Assembly: GCA_033557465.1 (NCBI GenBank)
Contig: CM066044.1
Location: 192,502,184-192,566,183, forward strand
Reading direction: 5' to 3'
DNA length: 64,000 nucleotides
Source: Ichthyophis bannanicus
Lineage: Eukaryota; Chordata; Amphibia; Gymnophiona; Ichthyophiidae
Shown: in pieces, positions 21,240 through 32,692 of the stretch
Layout of the letters: every line of letters begins with the position of its first letter
Numbering within the stretch: position 1 is the first letter of the stretch
The notes under the pieces: generated by a model
Database searches by the model: none
What the model was told of the DNA's origin: nothing
What the model saw: only the letters and a program-made list of their open reading frames with translations
Program-made: the position numbers and the translations under genes

Positions 21240-22350
21240 CGGTCTCCCTATAGTGCAGTGGTCCTTGTCCTCCTCGGTTGGTATTTTCCTCCCTCTCTTG
21301 GCCTGGCCCCCGTGTGGGTGAGACTCTCCCACCCCTCTCTTCCCAGCCTCCTCCCCCTCCCGTCAGCCATGTGGCAATGACAAACCTTCCCGCTAACCTC
21401 TGCACAAGGTCATCGGGCAGCAGCTCCACCTCCGGGGTTGCCATGCCAAGCGACCATGGCCCCTCGCCGGCGAGAGCCGGGGACAAACCACGTGGCGACT
21501 GCATTCTGTCATCGGGCACCAGAAGACCCGGCCCGAAGCGCAAGGTCACTGGGCCGGCCCGGAAGGCTGTGAGCTCCTTCGGGCCGCGGTACTTGTAGCC
21601 CGGGGATCCCTCCCTTCTCACCTTGCCAGGGGCCAGGGGGAGGAGGCGCACGGGCTGCTCGGAGCTTTGCACTTCAGGTCGCCCAGTTTGCTTTCGATCT
21701 GCTGTGTAGGACCTGGAACGACACATACGGAAAGGTAAACGACATCAAGAAGAGAAGCGCGCCTGCTGCCACTCGTACTCCTCTAGCAAAGAGAAGCGGG
21801 ATCTGAACTCTGCTCTCACGTTCTACTCATTAGCAGCAAGGACGGTTTCGGAGCGCTTGGGATTTTGTGTCCTAGACTGGGAAAGCTCATCGGCAGCGAT
21901 CGGGTTACCTGTCCTTCTCTGCGTGGCCAGTTTGCTGGGTCCCCGGGTGATAGTGTACATCATGTGCTGCAAAGGGCACGCTCGCTGCGCAACAGCAAAG
22001 TTTGCGGCTGGGATTCCGCCTGCAGATTCCCGTCCCGAATAGCCCCAAAGAAGACAAACGTCAAACAAGTTAAGCAGCCGCGGCCCTTGCTCAAAGCCCC
22101 GCGTTCCTCTGGCTCGCCAGTTACAAAACTCTCTCTCTAGCGTGTCTCTTTGGCACGGATGCAGGCTGCCGGTGCGGCCCCTTTAAGAAAGGCGGGGCTG
22201 GGGCGACACGCCCCCGAAGCTCTTAAAGGGCCAGGCGGCGCACGCGATCGCAGACAGGGGGTAGCGTGCAATGGGGTTGCTCGCAAGACAGGGACTGGCT
22301 GTTCAGGAGTTGTTGCAGGTTTAGTGAAAGCCTTCTAGTCCAGCAGGAAA
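21240..22350. promoter_or_regulatory. CpG-rich island, candidate host promoter / first exon
   Basis: About 1.1 kb is visibly GC- and CpG-rich, unlike its AT-rich flanks, and carries no recognised repeat. GC-box-like motifs (ggcggggctggggcgacacg) lie near 22190-22210. Possible splice donors exist in both directions: minus strand ggcaag|gtgaga near 21627, plus strand aaaggtaaac near 21735 and gaaaggtaaagg near 22351. A minus-strand frame (21726-21208) is open for 172 codons but has no recognisable domain, and in GC-rich DNA this may be chance. It could be a bidirectional promoter. It could also be a GC-rich repeat absent from the rest of the window. Confidence 0.45.
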
Positions 22351-23690
22351 GGTAAAGGATAAAGCCTGGGTTGGCTTGGGTGGAGGGCACTGGAATCTGC
22401 AAGAATCTGTGTCGAAGTTTAAGGAGGCAGAACACCCCAAGGGACATTCACATGCAAATACAATTTCTCAAATTAAGCAAAGACCTAGCCTGGTAAAAGT
22501 CAGACGCTTCCTGTTACTGCCAGCCAGGTAGGGGGACTTGCATAACGGGATACGTTTGAAATTGGATAGTCGGAAAATGTCTTTTTAAACTAGTAATAAG
22601 GCAGGAAACTGACTCTTCTATGTTACATATCAGAATAACTCTAGGAAAACAGCCGACAGCCCCCGAGTTAGATGGCAGCCGGCCAACACCTCGGAGTATT
22701 TTTCTCTTGCTGCAGATATACTGTCCGGATCCGCCTGGGAGAATGGCTGAACTCTAAGGAGACGCATTTCTGTAACATTATTCTCCTCTGACACTGTTTT
22801 ATGCTTGTGAAGTTAATTTAATTAAAGGCTATTCTCTGAAGTGTTTACCCATTTAGGCAGTTGAATAATTTGGCAGAAAAGAGCTGGGGGCTGTAAAGTC
22901 TCTTTTCTCAATATGCATATAGGCTAACGCCCCAAGACCTCACATTAATAACAAGATGATGTGCTGGTTGCATGATTGCCACCTTTAACATGGTGCTATG
23001 TCCTCAGTCCTTTGACCGCACACACACACACGTATACATCTGCCCAAGGCACGGTGGGAAAATTTCCCACCGTAGTTCAGTCACCTGCTGGGTCCAGGGA
23101 AGGCCTTAGGGAGGCTGTGTAAGTATCGCTGCACCAAACACCGCCTTATCTTGCTTCTAGTTGCCTTTCCTCTCTCTCCTCTCCCTTAAACATTTAGTCT
23201 ATGACTGTCATTTTATGGATTTTACACTGCCTTGGATGCATCTGGCAGTATAGAAATGTTTTTAAATAAATAACCATAAAAGTCAACAGTATTTCTTTTG
23301 TTTTTATGTTGCATCTATATTGTTGCAGCTGCCAGTCCTGTGCAAGCCAGGGATTATAATTTGGGACCTTCAAATTGTATATGATCATGGCAGGGATGAA
23401 TCTATGGCTGAGATCAGCTAGGGGAAGGGGCCCGATGAACCCTAGTGCACCATGTGATGTGAGGTGTGTTAGCTGTGTGTGTGCTCGGGCACTCTTGCTA
23501 AGCAGCAGGGGGAGGGGGTGCTAGAGCGTCATCCTATGGCAAGCAGATGCATAACATGTATTATCATGTGTGTGCTTGTTGACTCGGGTAGTGTTGTACT
23601 GCTGCAGTTTTATACAATCTTGCCAAATTGTTGTTTAATAAAAGCTGCAGCCGATGTTATACTGTTAATTCCACATGTGTTGCCTTAGGT
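22351..23690. other. Unassigned, non-coding
   Basis: Apart from an L2-like tail at 23213-23273 and a short CA repeat near 23020, nothing is recognised. Confidence 0.5.
23213..23273 (+). repeat. L2/SINE-like 3' tail
   Basis: The stem-loop actgcctt...tggcagta is followed by gaaatgtttttaaataaataa, in the order of the L2-type tail. It is diverged. Confidence 0.45.
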
Positions 23691-23756
23691 CAGGGGTCTC
23701 AAACACGCGGCCCGCGAGACAACTTTGTGCGGCCCGCGACGGCGGAAAACCAAAAA

Positions 23757-24163
23757 TCCCCCAAAACCCTGGCTTCTGCTGCTGCCGTTGCCGCCGTGGC
23801 AGCAGCAGAATGAATTGTCAAATTAAAAAAAAAAACTGACTTCTGCTGCTCAAGCAGCTGTCCTGCGGCCCCTTTCCCTCTGCCCGGAGATCCGACTCTG
23901 CTCTCAGCGGCGTGCTTTTCAAGCCGCGAAGAGAGTATTCCCCTCTCGCGCGGCTTGAAAAACCGCGCGAGAGGGGAATACTCTCGTCGCGGCTTGAAAA
24001 GCACGCCGCTGATAGAGCAGAGTCGGATCTCCGGGCAGAGGGAAAGGGGCCGCAGGACAGCTGCTTGAGCAGCAGAAGTCAGTTTTTTTTTTTTAATTTG
24101 ACAATTGATTCTGCTGCTGCCACGGCGGCAACGGCAGCAGCAGAAGCCAGGGTTTTGGGGGTT
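23757..24163. repeat. Long inverted repeat (hairpin) in hAT element 1
   Basis: Two arms of about 200 bp (23757-23956 and 23961-24163) are nearly perfect reverse complements around a 4-base centre. The outer parts carry ctgctgctgcc and the T/A-rich tract. The inner parts carry cccggagatccgactctgct and ccctctcgcgcggctt. As RNA this would form a long duplex. Confidence 0.9.
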
Positions 24164-24169
24164 TTTTTG

Positions 24170-25030
24170 TTGGCCGGTAATGAGCTATGGAGGGGCTGAC
24201 TGAACTGGAAGTGGGCTATTGGCAGAGGGGGGAAGGGGGGGGGGGGTTATGACTGGTAATGGGCTGGGGGGGGGTTATAACTGGTAATGGGCTCTGGTGG
24301 GGCCGAGGACTGGAAATGGGCAGATGGGGGTTAGGACTGGAAGTGGGCTATTGGCAGGGGGGGGGGTTATGACTGGTAATGGGCTATGGTGGGGGCTAGG
24401 ACTGGAAATGGGCAGATGGGGGGTTAGGCCTGGAAGTGGGCTCTTGGCAGGGGGGGGGTTATGACTGGTCATGGGCTATGGTGGGGGCTAGGACTGAAAA
24501 TGGGGTGATGGGGGTTAGGACTGGAGGTGGGCTGATTGGGGGGTTAGGACTGGTAATGGCCTATGAGGGGAGGTAAGACTGAAAATGGGGTGATGGGGGA
24601 TACGACTGCAAGTGGGCTATGGGGGGGACTAGGACTGGTAATGGGGTATGGGGGGGGTAAGACTGAAAATGGGGTGATGGGGGGGTAAGACTGGAAGTGC
24701 GCTATGGGGAGGTTAGGACTGGTTATGGGCTCTGGGGGGTCAAGGAAAGGTAATGGGCTGGGGGGGTTGCTAGGACTGGAAATGGGCTGAGTGGAAGGGG
24801 GGCTTGAACTGCAAATGGCTGATGGGGAGGGGGGCTTGGAATGGAAATGGGCTGTGAGGGGAGGGAGCTAGGATTGGAAATGGGCTGATGGGGGGCTAGG
24901 ATTGGAAATGGGCTGATGGTGAGGCTAGGATAGGACTGGAAATGGACTGATGCAGGGACTAGAAAGGAGCAGATGCTGGGTGGGGCTGGAACTAGAAGGG
25001 AGCTGATGTTGGGGGAGGATTAGAATGGGA
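24170..25030. repeat. G-rich minisatellite, ~28-32 bp unit, hAT element 1
   Basis: Variants of gggctaggactggaaatgggctgatgg recur about thirty times, with G runs of 4-12. The reverse complement matches the arrays at 52640-53700 and 63060-63710. Confidence 0.85.
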
Positions 25031-25523
25031 TGGAGCTGGGAAAGTGAAATGGAGAGGGGAAAAATATTTTGTCTGGAAGAGAAGACAAATCTACAATTGG
25101 CCAGGTATTGGGAGAGTAAGTGGGGATTGAGGATGGAGGGGTAAAATTTGAGTGGATGAAATAGGAATGAGGAAAGAGCAAAAGGAGAAAGATTAGTATG
25201 TTAAAGCAGATGTAGAGAGAGAGAATGGAAAAAAACTAGAAGAGAGAAGAAAGGACAAATGGACAGCAGACGATGGAGATAGCAGAAGACACGAAGAAAC
25301 CAGAAGTGGCTGGAGCAATTGCAACTGAAAAAAATGCACAAAAGGTAGAAAAATATCTCTTTATTTTGAATTTATTAACTGGAATATGTCAGCTCTGGGA
25401 AATGTGCATCATTAATGTCTGTGCTTTGGTACAAGAAATTATTTATAGTTTTATTTCTACAGTGCTGAGGTATTCTGTGTAATTCCTATTTGACATTGCT
25501 ACTTGTTCTCTTTTCCCAGTAGG

Positions 25524-25757
25524 TCATGTATTGTTCTCTGAAATGTATTGATTTAATATTTGCAGTGTTGCCTTTTGATAGGTAGGGTCTGGTGCTTTGT
25601 GAGTCCTGGTAGTGCTGTTATGATACGGGGGGTTTGCTATGGGTTCCAAATGGGCAGTGTTAGTAGTAGTTCCTAATGTGCCTGGCGGTTGGCACTGGAT
25701 TATAGTAATATAGAAATTTTCTAGTCTTTCTTTATCCATGCACTCATTATGCAACAT
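25524..25757 (-). other. Conserved 77-codon frame in hAT cargo
   Basis: The frame includes NECMDKERLENFYITIIQCQ and ends QILNQYISENNT. The same frame is open in the elements at 51759-51995 and 62177-62413, with several amino-acid changes and only a one-codon length difference. No domain is recognised, and coding function is unproven. Confidence 0.4.
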
Positions 25758-25886
25758 TATGCAAATATTTATGCAAATGAGGCCCCTTTTGCAAATGAGG
25801 CCCGTGTCTTATGCGGCCCCCGGGTTACTTTACAAGTCCTCATTCGGCCCTCAAAGCAATTTGAGTTTGAGACCCCTGCCTTAGGT

Positions 25887-27804
25887 TATTAGTCCAGCTC
25901 CTCCTCCCTTTGGTCATGTGGGGGAAGGGTCGCTCTGCTCGGCCCAGGGTGCGGTAGCTGGGATGAAGGGCTTTGAGAATCTGCCTTTAATTACCCTCCT
26001 CTGCAGCATCCTACCTGAGCCTCTGTGAGAAAATGGCAGAAGCAACTCAAGAGTGCAGCATCTTCCAAATCCAATTGAAAAGGTGTTGGGAATTTAAACT
26101 GTTAGATATGCTTTGTACTTTGTGACATCTGTCCAAAAGTCTGATTACTAGGATCTCCTCACAAGTCTCTCCCTGAACCATTCATCGCTATTACAGTCTA
26201 TTCAGAACACAGTGGCACCATTTGTCATCTTCCAATGCCCTTCTGACCAATTGCTCTGCCCCCACCCCAAGTCACTCCTCGGCTCTCCCATAACTCCCAC
26301 CTACTGCTCACCTGTACTGCAAGTACCTGTATGCCTCAGCTCCCCATACCATCTCCTAGTTATTATTGAAACTTGATTAATCACACCCTATCAAACAGTA
26401 GCCCAGAGTGAGTTACAAGAAAATATGAATTATATAATATATATTGCAAAACCAAAGATTAAAATAAATTAAAAATAAACCTAGCAGGCAAAAGCTAAAC
26501 TAGGTATCTCAGCAACCCTTAAAGTGCCTTTGGAAAGAAGACCTTTTGTACTTTTTAGGTGAAATATCAAGTAATTTGGTTTGAGGCCCAGTTCTAACGG
26601 AAGCTGCTGGCATGGTGTAACTAAAAGCTCTTCTTACCATAGGCAGACTAATGTCACTCAGTCCCAGAATCTGCAAGAGCACTTGCCAGAACGACCTGTC
26701 AGCCTGAAACAAGCCACCTCACTGGATGCATTATGCCCCCTCTCTGGCCAGACCACACTTAAAACTCCATCCACTCTTGAGGGTGCTTTTAAATGTGAAA
26801 CCCTGGCTCTTCTGAATCTTCGCGTTCTTGATTTTACCCGTGCTTACTGTAGTGCATACATTTCCTAAAGCCTCTTGTTTTGTCTTGGCGTCTTTGGTAG
26901 ATTCTAAGCTCCACTGAGTAGGGACCATCTCGAATGTTTCTGTAGCGTGTGGTCTGCAGACCCTCAGAGGTGCTGTAGAAGAGACAAGCAGTAGCAGTAA
27001 TAAAGATGTTCATAGTGGTGCTTTATTCCAGGATGCCGTCTCCAAGTCTTTCTGTACCCGATTGTAGGTAGTTCTAGATGAAGCATCTGTGGACATTAGG
27101 GAGCCATCACTGTGGACACATCTTACTCCTAATAGGTGATTCTATGACAGGACTCCCGACTCTTCTCTCAGTGGATCCTGATTGCCCTTTACACAGGTGT
27201 CTGTAATACAGAGGTAACCATACATAGATCAGATGGTGTGTCCTTAAGGAAATGGCCTTTGTACAGGGATTGGGTTGGGTATGACTGATGTAGTTGTTGG
27301 CTCTCGCTTTGGAGACGAGACAGACCATTTTGGGACTGTTGGCTCTCTGACCCATTCCTCCTCTCTGCACAGTGCAATGATGGATGGGAAAGTGATCCTC
27401 ATTTCATCTTAAGATATCCTTCAGTGGGACCTGCAAGTACCAGCTGTTGTCTTATCAACGGGACTATGTGAGCTTCCCTATATCAGTCCCAAGGCTGAGA
27501 CAGATAAATAATCCAATAATAGTCCTGCCAGCAAACATTTGCAGGAAAGATCAAACATTGCTGCCGGTTCAGAGACTGCACCAGCCATTCTTGCTTCTAC
27601 ACATTAAGACAATTTGGAGGGAGTGATTAGATCTTAGAGACTAAAAGGGTCAGTTGGTTGTTTTCGGGAAGAAGCATGCTGCAAGCCAATAAATGCTGCT
27701 TTTAGCACAGTGCAAAAGGAGGTTGGGTGTGTGCATTTGCCTAACAATGGTAGTCCCATGACAGAGTACAGTGACAAGGGGAAGAAAGTCCTCGCCCAGC
27801 AGAG
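25887..27804. other. Unassigned; one decayed L2 relic
   Basis: Around 26185-26220 the plus strand could encode ALLQSIQNTVAP, like the L2 motif LQSLQNSASRLI. The rest, including the frames at 26581-26868 and 27107-27370, has no recognisable domain. Confidence 0.35.
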
Positions 27805-30639
27805 CCAGGACTTTACTACTACTTTATTATTTGTATAGCACTACAAGGCATACTTGGCACTGTACAGACACATGTAAAAGACGGTCCTTGTTCATCAGAG
27901 CTTACAGTCTAGTCAAGACAAACAACATAACAGCTGAGGACAAGGATATATCTAGGGGAATGGTAAGAAAACACATAGGAGAACTAAGCAGATCAGGATC
28001 TAAAAAGTGGCCTCGCAGAGGTGAGTTTTCAACCTGGATTTGAAAAGGGCCAGAGATGAAGCCTGTTGCACAGACTCAGGTAGTTTGTTCCAGGCATAAG
28101 GAGCAGCAAGGTGGAAGGATCGAAGTCTGGAGATGGCAGTAGAAGAGAAGGGCACAGATAGAAGGGATCAGCCAGAAGAGTGGAGTTCCGGGGGAGGGGT
28201 ATAGGGAGAGATAAGAAAGGGAAGTAGTGAGGAGCAGCAGAATGAAGGCACTTATAGGTCAGCTGGAGAAGTTTAAACTGGATACAGAAACAAATAGGGA
28301 ACCAGTGAAGCAATTGTACATAGAGAGACTGACAGAAGATTAGCCACACTACTGAGTATTGAATAGATTGAAGGGGAGAGAGATGATTCAGAGGGAGACC
28401 AGCAAGGAGGAGGTTTTAGTAGTCTAGATGGGAGGTGACTAATGAATGGATAAGTATCTTGGTAGTGTGTGTAGAAAGGAAGGAACGGATTTTGCCAATG
28501 TTATAGAGAAAGCTAAAACCTGTTGCTTCTATCTGTTGGATGTGTGCAGAGAAAGAGAGAGTAGAGTCAAAGATGACCCCAAGGTTGCGAGCTGAGGAAA
28601 CAGGAGTGTAGTGTTGTCTGCAGAAATAGAAAAGGGAAGAAGGGGGAGGTGGGTTTAGGGGGAAAGATAAGGAGCTCAGTTTGGGCCATGTTCAGTTTCA
28701 GACAAGGGTAAGAGTGGACATCCAGGCAGCAATGTCGGATAAGCAGGCAGAAATCGGGGCCTAAATTTCTGGAGAGATTCAGGCACAGAAAGGTAGATCT
28801 GAGAATCATCAGCATAGAGATGGTACTGAAAACCATGGGAGGAAATAAGTGCTCCAAGGGACCAAATGTAGCGAGAGAAAAGGAGAGGTCCCAAGACAGA
28901 GCCCTGAGGTACGCCAACTGAAAGCGGAATGGCAGTAGAGGAGGAACCAGCAGAACAGACACTAAAAGTACGATGGGAGAGAGAAGAAGAAAACCAGGAC
29001 AGAACAGAGCCCCTAAATCCAAGCGAGGACAGAGTATCGAGGAGAAGGTGGTAATCAACCGTGTCAAAAGCAGCAGTGAGGTCAAGAAGGATGAGAATCA
29101 AGTAGAGGCCTTTGGATTTGACAAGGAACAAGTCACTGGAGACTTTGGCAAGAGTTATTTCTGTGGAATGTAGAGAATGAAAGCCAGATTGCAGTAGGTC
29201 CAGAAGGTCTTCAGGGAATAAAAAATCAAGACAGTGACAGTGAACTGTTCGTTCAAGTAGTTTTGAAGCAAAGAGGAGAGAGATGGTTGATAACTGGAAG
29301 GACAGGTAGAATCTAGCAAAGGCTTTTTGAAGAGAGGTATAACCACAGCATGTTTGAAGACCACAGGAACAGTTGCAGTGGAAAGTATAAGGTTAAGAAT
29401 ATGACAGATGAAAGGGATGATGGCAGTAGAGTTTAGTAAATGGGTGGGGATGGGATCAGAGGAGCAGGTAGTCAGTTTGGAGGAGGAGAGAAGATTTTCA
29501 GTTTCCTCCTCAGTGATTTCAGAAAAGGAAGGAAGGATTTGGGATTGAAGAGGAGGAAGATAAGCTGGAGATAATTCAAGGCTGATCTTCTGGACTTTGT
29601 TATGGAAGTACTTAGCTAAGGTCTGGGCAGACAGTGAAGGAGGGATTGGGGGAGGAGGGACCTTGAGGAGAGAGATGAGCGTAGCAAAGTGATGGCGAGG
29701 GTCAGAGGCAAGAGAATTAGATGGGTATAATAGTTTGGCAAGTGCTATGGCCGACTGGAAAGAGGTTAGCATGAATTTGAAATGTAGGTAGTCAGCAGGG
29801 GTAAGTGATTTAAGCCTAAGGTGCTCAGCTGAGTGAGCATAGGAACATAGGTAGCGGATTGTCAAGGACAGCCAGGTTTGAGGTACAGTACGCCTCACAG
29901 GGCATGGAATGGGAAGAGCAAGGGCATCCAGAGTAGAGGACAGAAGAGTGTTATAGGAGGACACTGTCCCATCAATGGACTCAGATGACATAGTGGAGGA
30001 AAGAGGTGATAAGACAGCAGTGGAGGGAGCTGAAGGGTTGATAGTGTGAAGATTCCTAAACATGTTGGTGGAGATCGGTTAAGGGTGAAAGTTAGCAGGT
30101 GATGGTCAGATAAGGGCAGAAGTGAGATGGAGGCTGAGCAGTTTGAGAAGACAAGGTCAAGGCAGTGGCCATGCTTATAAGTAGGAGTGGTAGAGCACAA
30201 CTGGAGGTTGAATGAGGAGATTAGAGAAAGGAGCTTTAAGGCAGAAGGGTCATCAATGTGAGTGTTAAGATCCCCAAGAGTAAGGGAAGGGAAGACATCC
30301 AGAAAGGACAAGAGCCAGGAGTCAAAGTCTGTGAGAAAGATAGAGGTGGACTTGTTAGGGGGTTGATAAATGACTCTTCCCAGAGAGGTAGTGGGAAAAA
30401 ATAGACAGATGACATGGACTTCAAAGGAAGCAAAATAATTTGATGGAGGTAGAAAGAGGGACTGGAATTGGCAGGAATGAGAGAGTAAGAATCCAACACT
30501 GCCACCACGGACAATGGGCCGAGGTGTATGGGAAAATAGGTAGCTTCCATGGCAAGGGACAGCAAATGAAGCTGAATCTTCAGGAAGAAGCCAAGGTTCA
30601 CTAAGAGCCAGAAGATATACAGTATTAGAGATAAAGAGG

Positions 30640-31535
30640 TTTGCCTCTTTGCGGATGATATCAAAATCTGCAATAGAGTAGACACCCAGGAAGGTGTAGA
30701 TAACATGAGGGGGGATCGAGCTAAGCTTGAAGAATGGTCTAGAACTTGGCAGCTGGGATTTAATGTTAAAAATTGTAAGGTCATGCATTTGGGCTGCAGC
30801 AATCCAAGGGAGCAATATAGTATAGGGGGTGAAGTACTTTTGTCCACTAAAGAAGAGCGGGACCTAGGTATGGTTGTGTCTGATGATCTTAAAGTAGCTA
30901 AACAGGTAGAAAAGGCAACGGCAAAAGCTAGAAGGATGCTTGGGTGCATACGGAGAGGAATGGCTAGCAGAAAAAAGGAGGTGATAATGCCTCTGTATAA
31001 GTCTTTGGTGCGACCTCATTTGGAGTATAGTGTGCAATTCTGGAGACCGCACCTTCAAAAGGATGTGAACAGGATGGAGTCGGTGCAGAGGGTGGCTACT
31101 AAAATGATTAGTGGTCTTCATTATAAAGCATATGAGGACAGACTTAAGGATCTTAATATGTACACCTTAGAGGAAAGGTGGGATAGAGGTGATATGATTG
31201 AGATGTTTAAATACCTCCATGGCATAAATGTTCAGGGAGAGAGCCTCTTTCAATTGAAAGCAAGTTCTGCTACGAGGGGACATGGGATGAGGGTGAAGGG
31301 AGATAGATTCAGGAGTGATATGCGGAAATATTTCTTTACGGAAAGAGTAGTGGATCCGTGGAATAGTCTCCCAGTGGAGGTGGTAGAGATGAGGACAGTA
31401 ACTGAATTCAAAAAAGCATGGGACCAACACAGAGGATCTCTAAAGGTTTAAAGGGGACTGTTGTAGTTGTTGATGTGTAAGGACAGACTAGATAGGCCAT
31501 GTGGTCTTTTTCTGTCATCATATTTCTATATTTCT
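30640..31535 (+). mobile_element. CR1-A LINE, 5'-truncated, nested in L2-C
   Basis: It starts in the RT just before the FADD-equivalent box and ends with a tail of catatttctatatttcta. It is flanked by a 6-bp repeat AAGAGG (30634-30639, 31536-31541). Removing it joins the two halves of the host endonuclease in register. It is the best preserved CR1-A 3' end in the window. Confidence 0.9.
30705..31451 (+). pseudogene. CR1 RT C-terminal fragment (open frame)
   Basis: The frame is open for 248 codons to a natural stop and contains LEEWSRTWQLGFNVKNCKV, MHLGCSNPREQYSIGGEVLL, IMPLYKSLVRPHLEYSVQFW and LEERWDRGDMIEMFKYLHG. These are the palm-distal and thumb parts of the CR1 polymerase. The FADD box lies just upstream, near 30650, in the same element but outside this frame's first Met. 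As a 5'-truncated copy it cannot move by itself. Confidence 0.8.
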
Positions 31536-32692
31536 AAGAGGACATGAATTAAGGCAAGTTTATTGGAGACAGAATGTGCATGAAAAAGGGAGAGAGTAGA
31601 GGGATATGAACAAGATTTGAAAGGTTACGCATTGATCTGCCCTGGGATTGTGAAAAGGGACTCTAGGGGGGCCAGGGTTGGGGTTGACATCTCCAGATGA
31701 GAGAAGGAGTAGGAGCGAATGGGGGGGAGAGGAGGTGGCACGATGGAAGCGAGGTGAGGCTCCCTCAGCGACAGCGGAGATGGTTGAATGAGAGGAAGAT
31801 AAAGGTGAAGCTCAAGAACAGATGATAAGGTAGAAGACACAATGGTAGGGGAGGTGGGGACAGTAAGGAATGAGTAATGAGAGGTAGGGTCATGGAACTG
31901 AGGGAATGATTAGGGAGAGTTAACATTGACAACAAAAAATGATATGAAGCCATAGGGGAGGGGGAGGTGGAGAGAATGCAGATTAAGGAAATACAGGTGG
32001 GGGGAGGGGAGAAACTCATGGTGGCTTCAGGTGCACCTGAGGAATTGTGTCACTTAGCAGAGGAAGGCTATGAAAGAGTGTTAGGCCAGGGGTGGATGGG
32101 TGGGTAATAAAGTGTTGAGAAGGGAGAAACAGCATTGCAGAGGGCAGAAGCTGGGTAAAGGACAGACAGAAGAGAGGACACGCACTGACAAAGCAGAACA
32201 AGAAATAACAAGCTAGATTATAAACAGTCACAGGAAAATACCTGAACAAAGCATGCAACGTTAGTTGACGCTTGCAATGAGGGTGTTCACCCAAGCAGGG
32301 ACCAGCAGCAGCCCATGTGCTCACAGAGGAAAGCTTCTGAACAAAGCCCCAGCAGGGGGAGGGGTGGGGCAAGTGCTGGACGCAAGTAAGTGGAAGCAGG
32401 CAGAGTCCACAGCAAGTGCCCTAGTAAAACTCAGGCAAGGTAAAAAAACGTAAGTCTTTTTTTTTAATATCTTTATTTATGAGATTTCCAAAATTTACAA
32501 AAATCGGAAAAACACAAGGAAAATCAAAGAAATATCACAAAACATCTACCACAAAGGAAAAGAAAACATGATAAAGACCACATTACGGGAACTGACTGTG
32601 ATCATATACCAGAAATTATGTAACAAATGCATATACATACATTTCAGAAAACAGAGCAAACATCTCGCCCATCTACGAGGTGTATAACAAAA

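Larger units (their letters stand above)
23691..25878 (-). mobile_element. Non-autonomous hAT element (type 1 ends), complete
   Basis: The termini caggggtctcaaac and gtttgagacccctg are exact inverted repeats. The flanks carry a perfect 8-bp duplication, ccttaggt (23683-23690 and 25879-25886), diagnostic of hAT. The cargo, read on the minus strand, runs 78-codon frame, unique region, ~30-bp minisatellite, ~400-bp hairpin. This is the same order as in the plus-strand elements at 51635 and 62071. No transposase is present, so it must be moved in trans. The outermost ~80-100 bases differ from those of the other two elements. Confidence 0.9.
28030..32019 (-). pseudogene. L2 endonuclease-reverse transcriptase relic
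   Basis: The candidate start is the ATG at 32019 in a good Kozak context (gccaccatga). The endonuclease begins HAHSVSNKLALIHVL (near 31580-31545) and is cut by CR1. It resumes exactly at ISNTVYLLALSEPWLLPE (30630 leftwards), then has RGGSVGFLLS, LTLGDLNTHIDD and HCLDLVFSNC. The RT has [37 protein letters not shown] and [12 protein letters not shown] (29100-28780). The C-terminus near 28320-28240 reads LLHWFPICFCIQFKLLQLTY. Several frameshifts separate these blocks (near 30060, 29155, 28700 and elsewhere), so it is inactive. Confidence 0.8.

Noticed and set aside
21208..21726. 172-codon GC-rich frame as a real protein
   Set aside because: No domain, no homologue that I recognise, and GC-rich DNA makes long chance frames; kept only as part of a possible promoter island.
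29155..32019. Long Ser/Leu/Pro-rich frames as secreted or membrane proteins
   Set aside because: They are out-of-frame or relic parts of an L2 ORF; the hydrophobic look comes from CT-rich antisense sequence.
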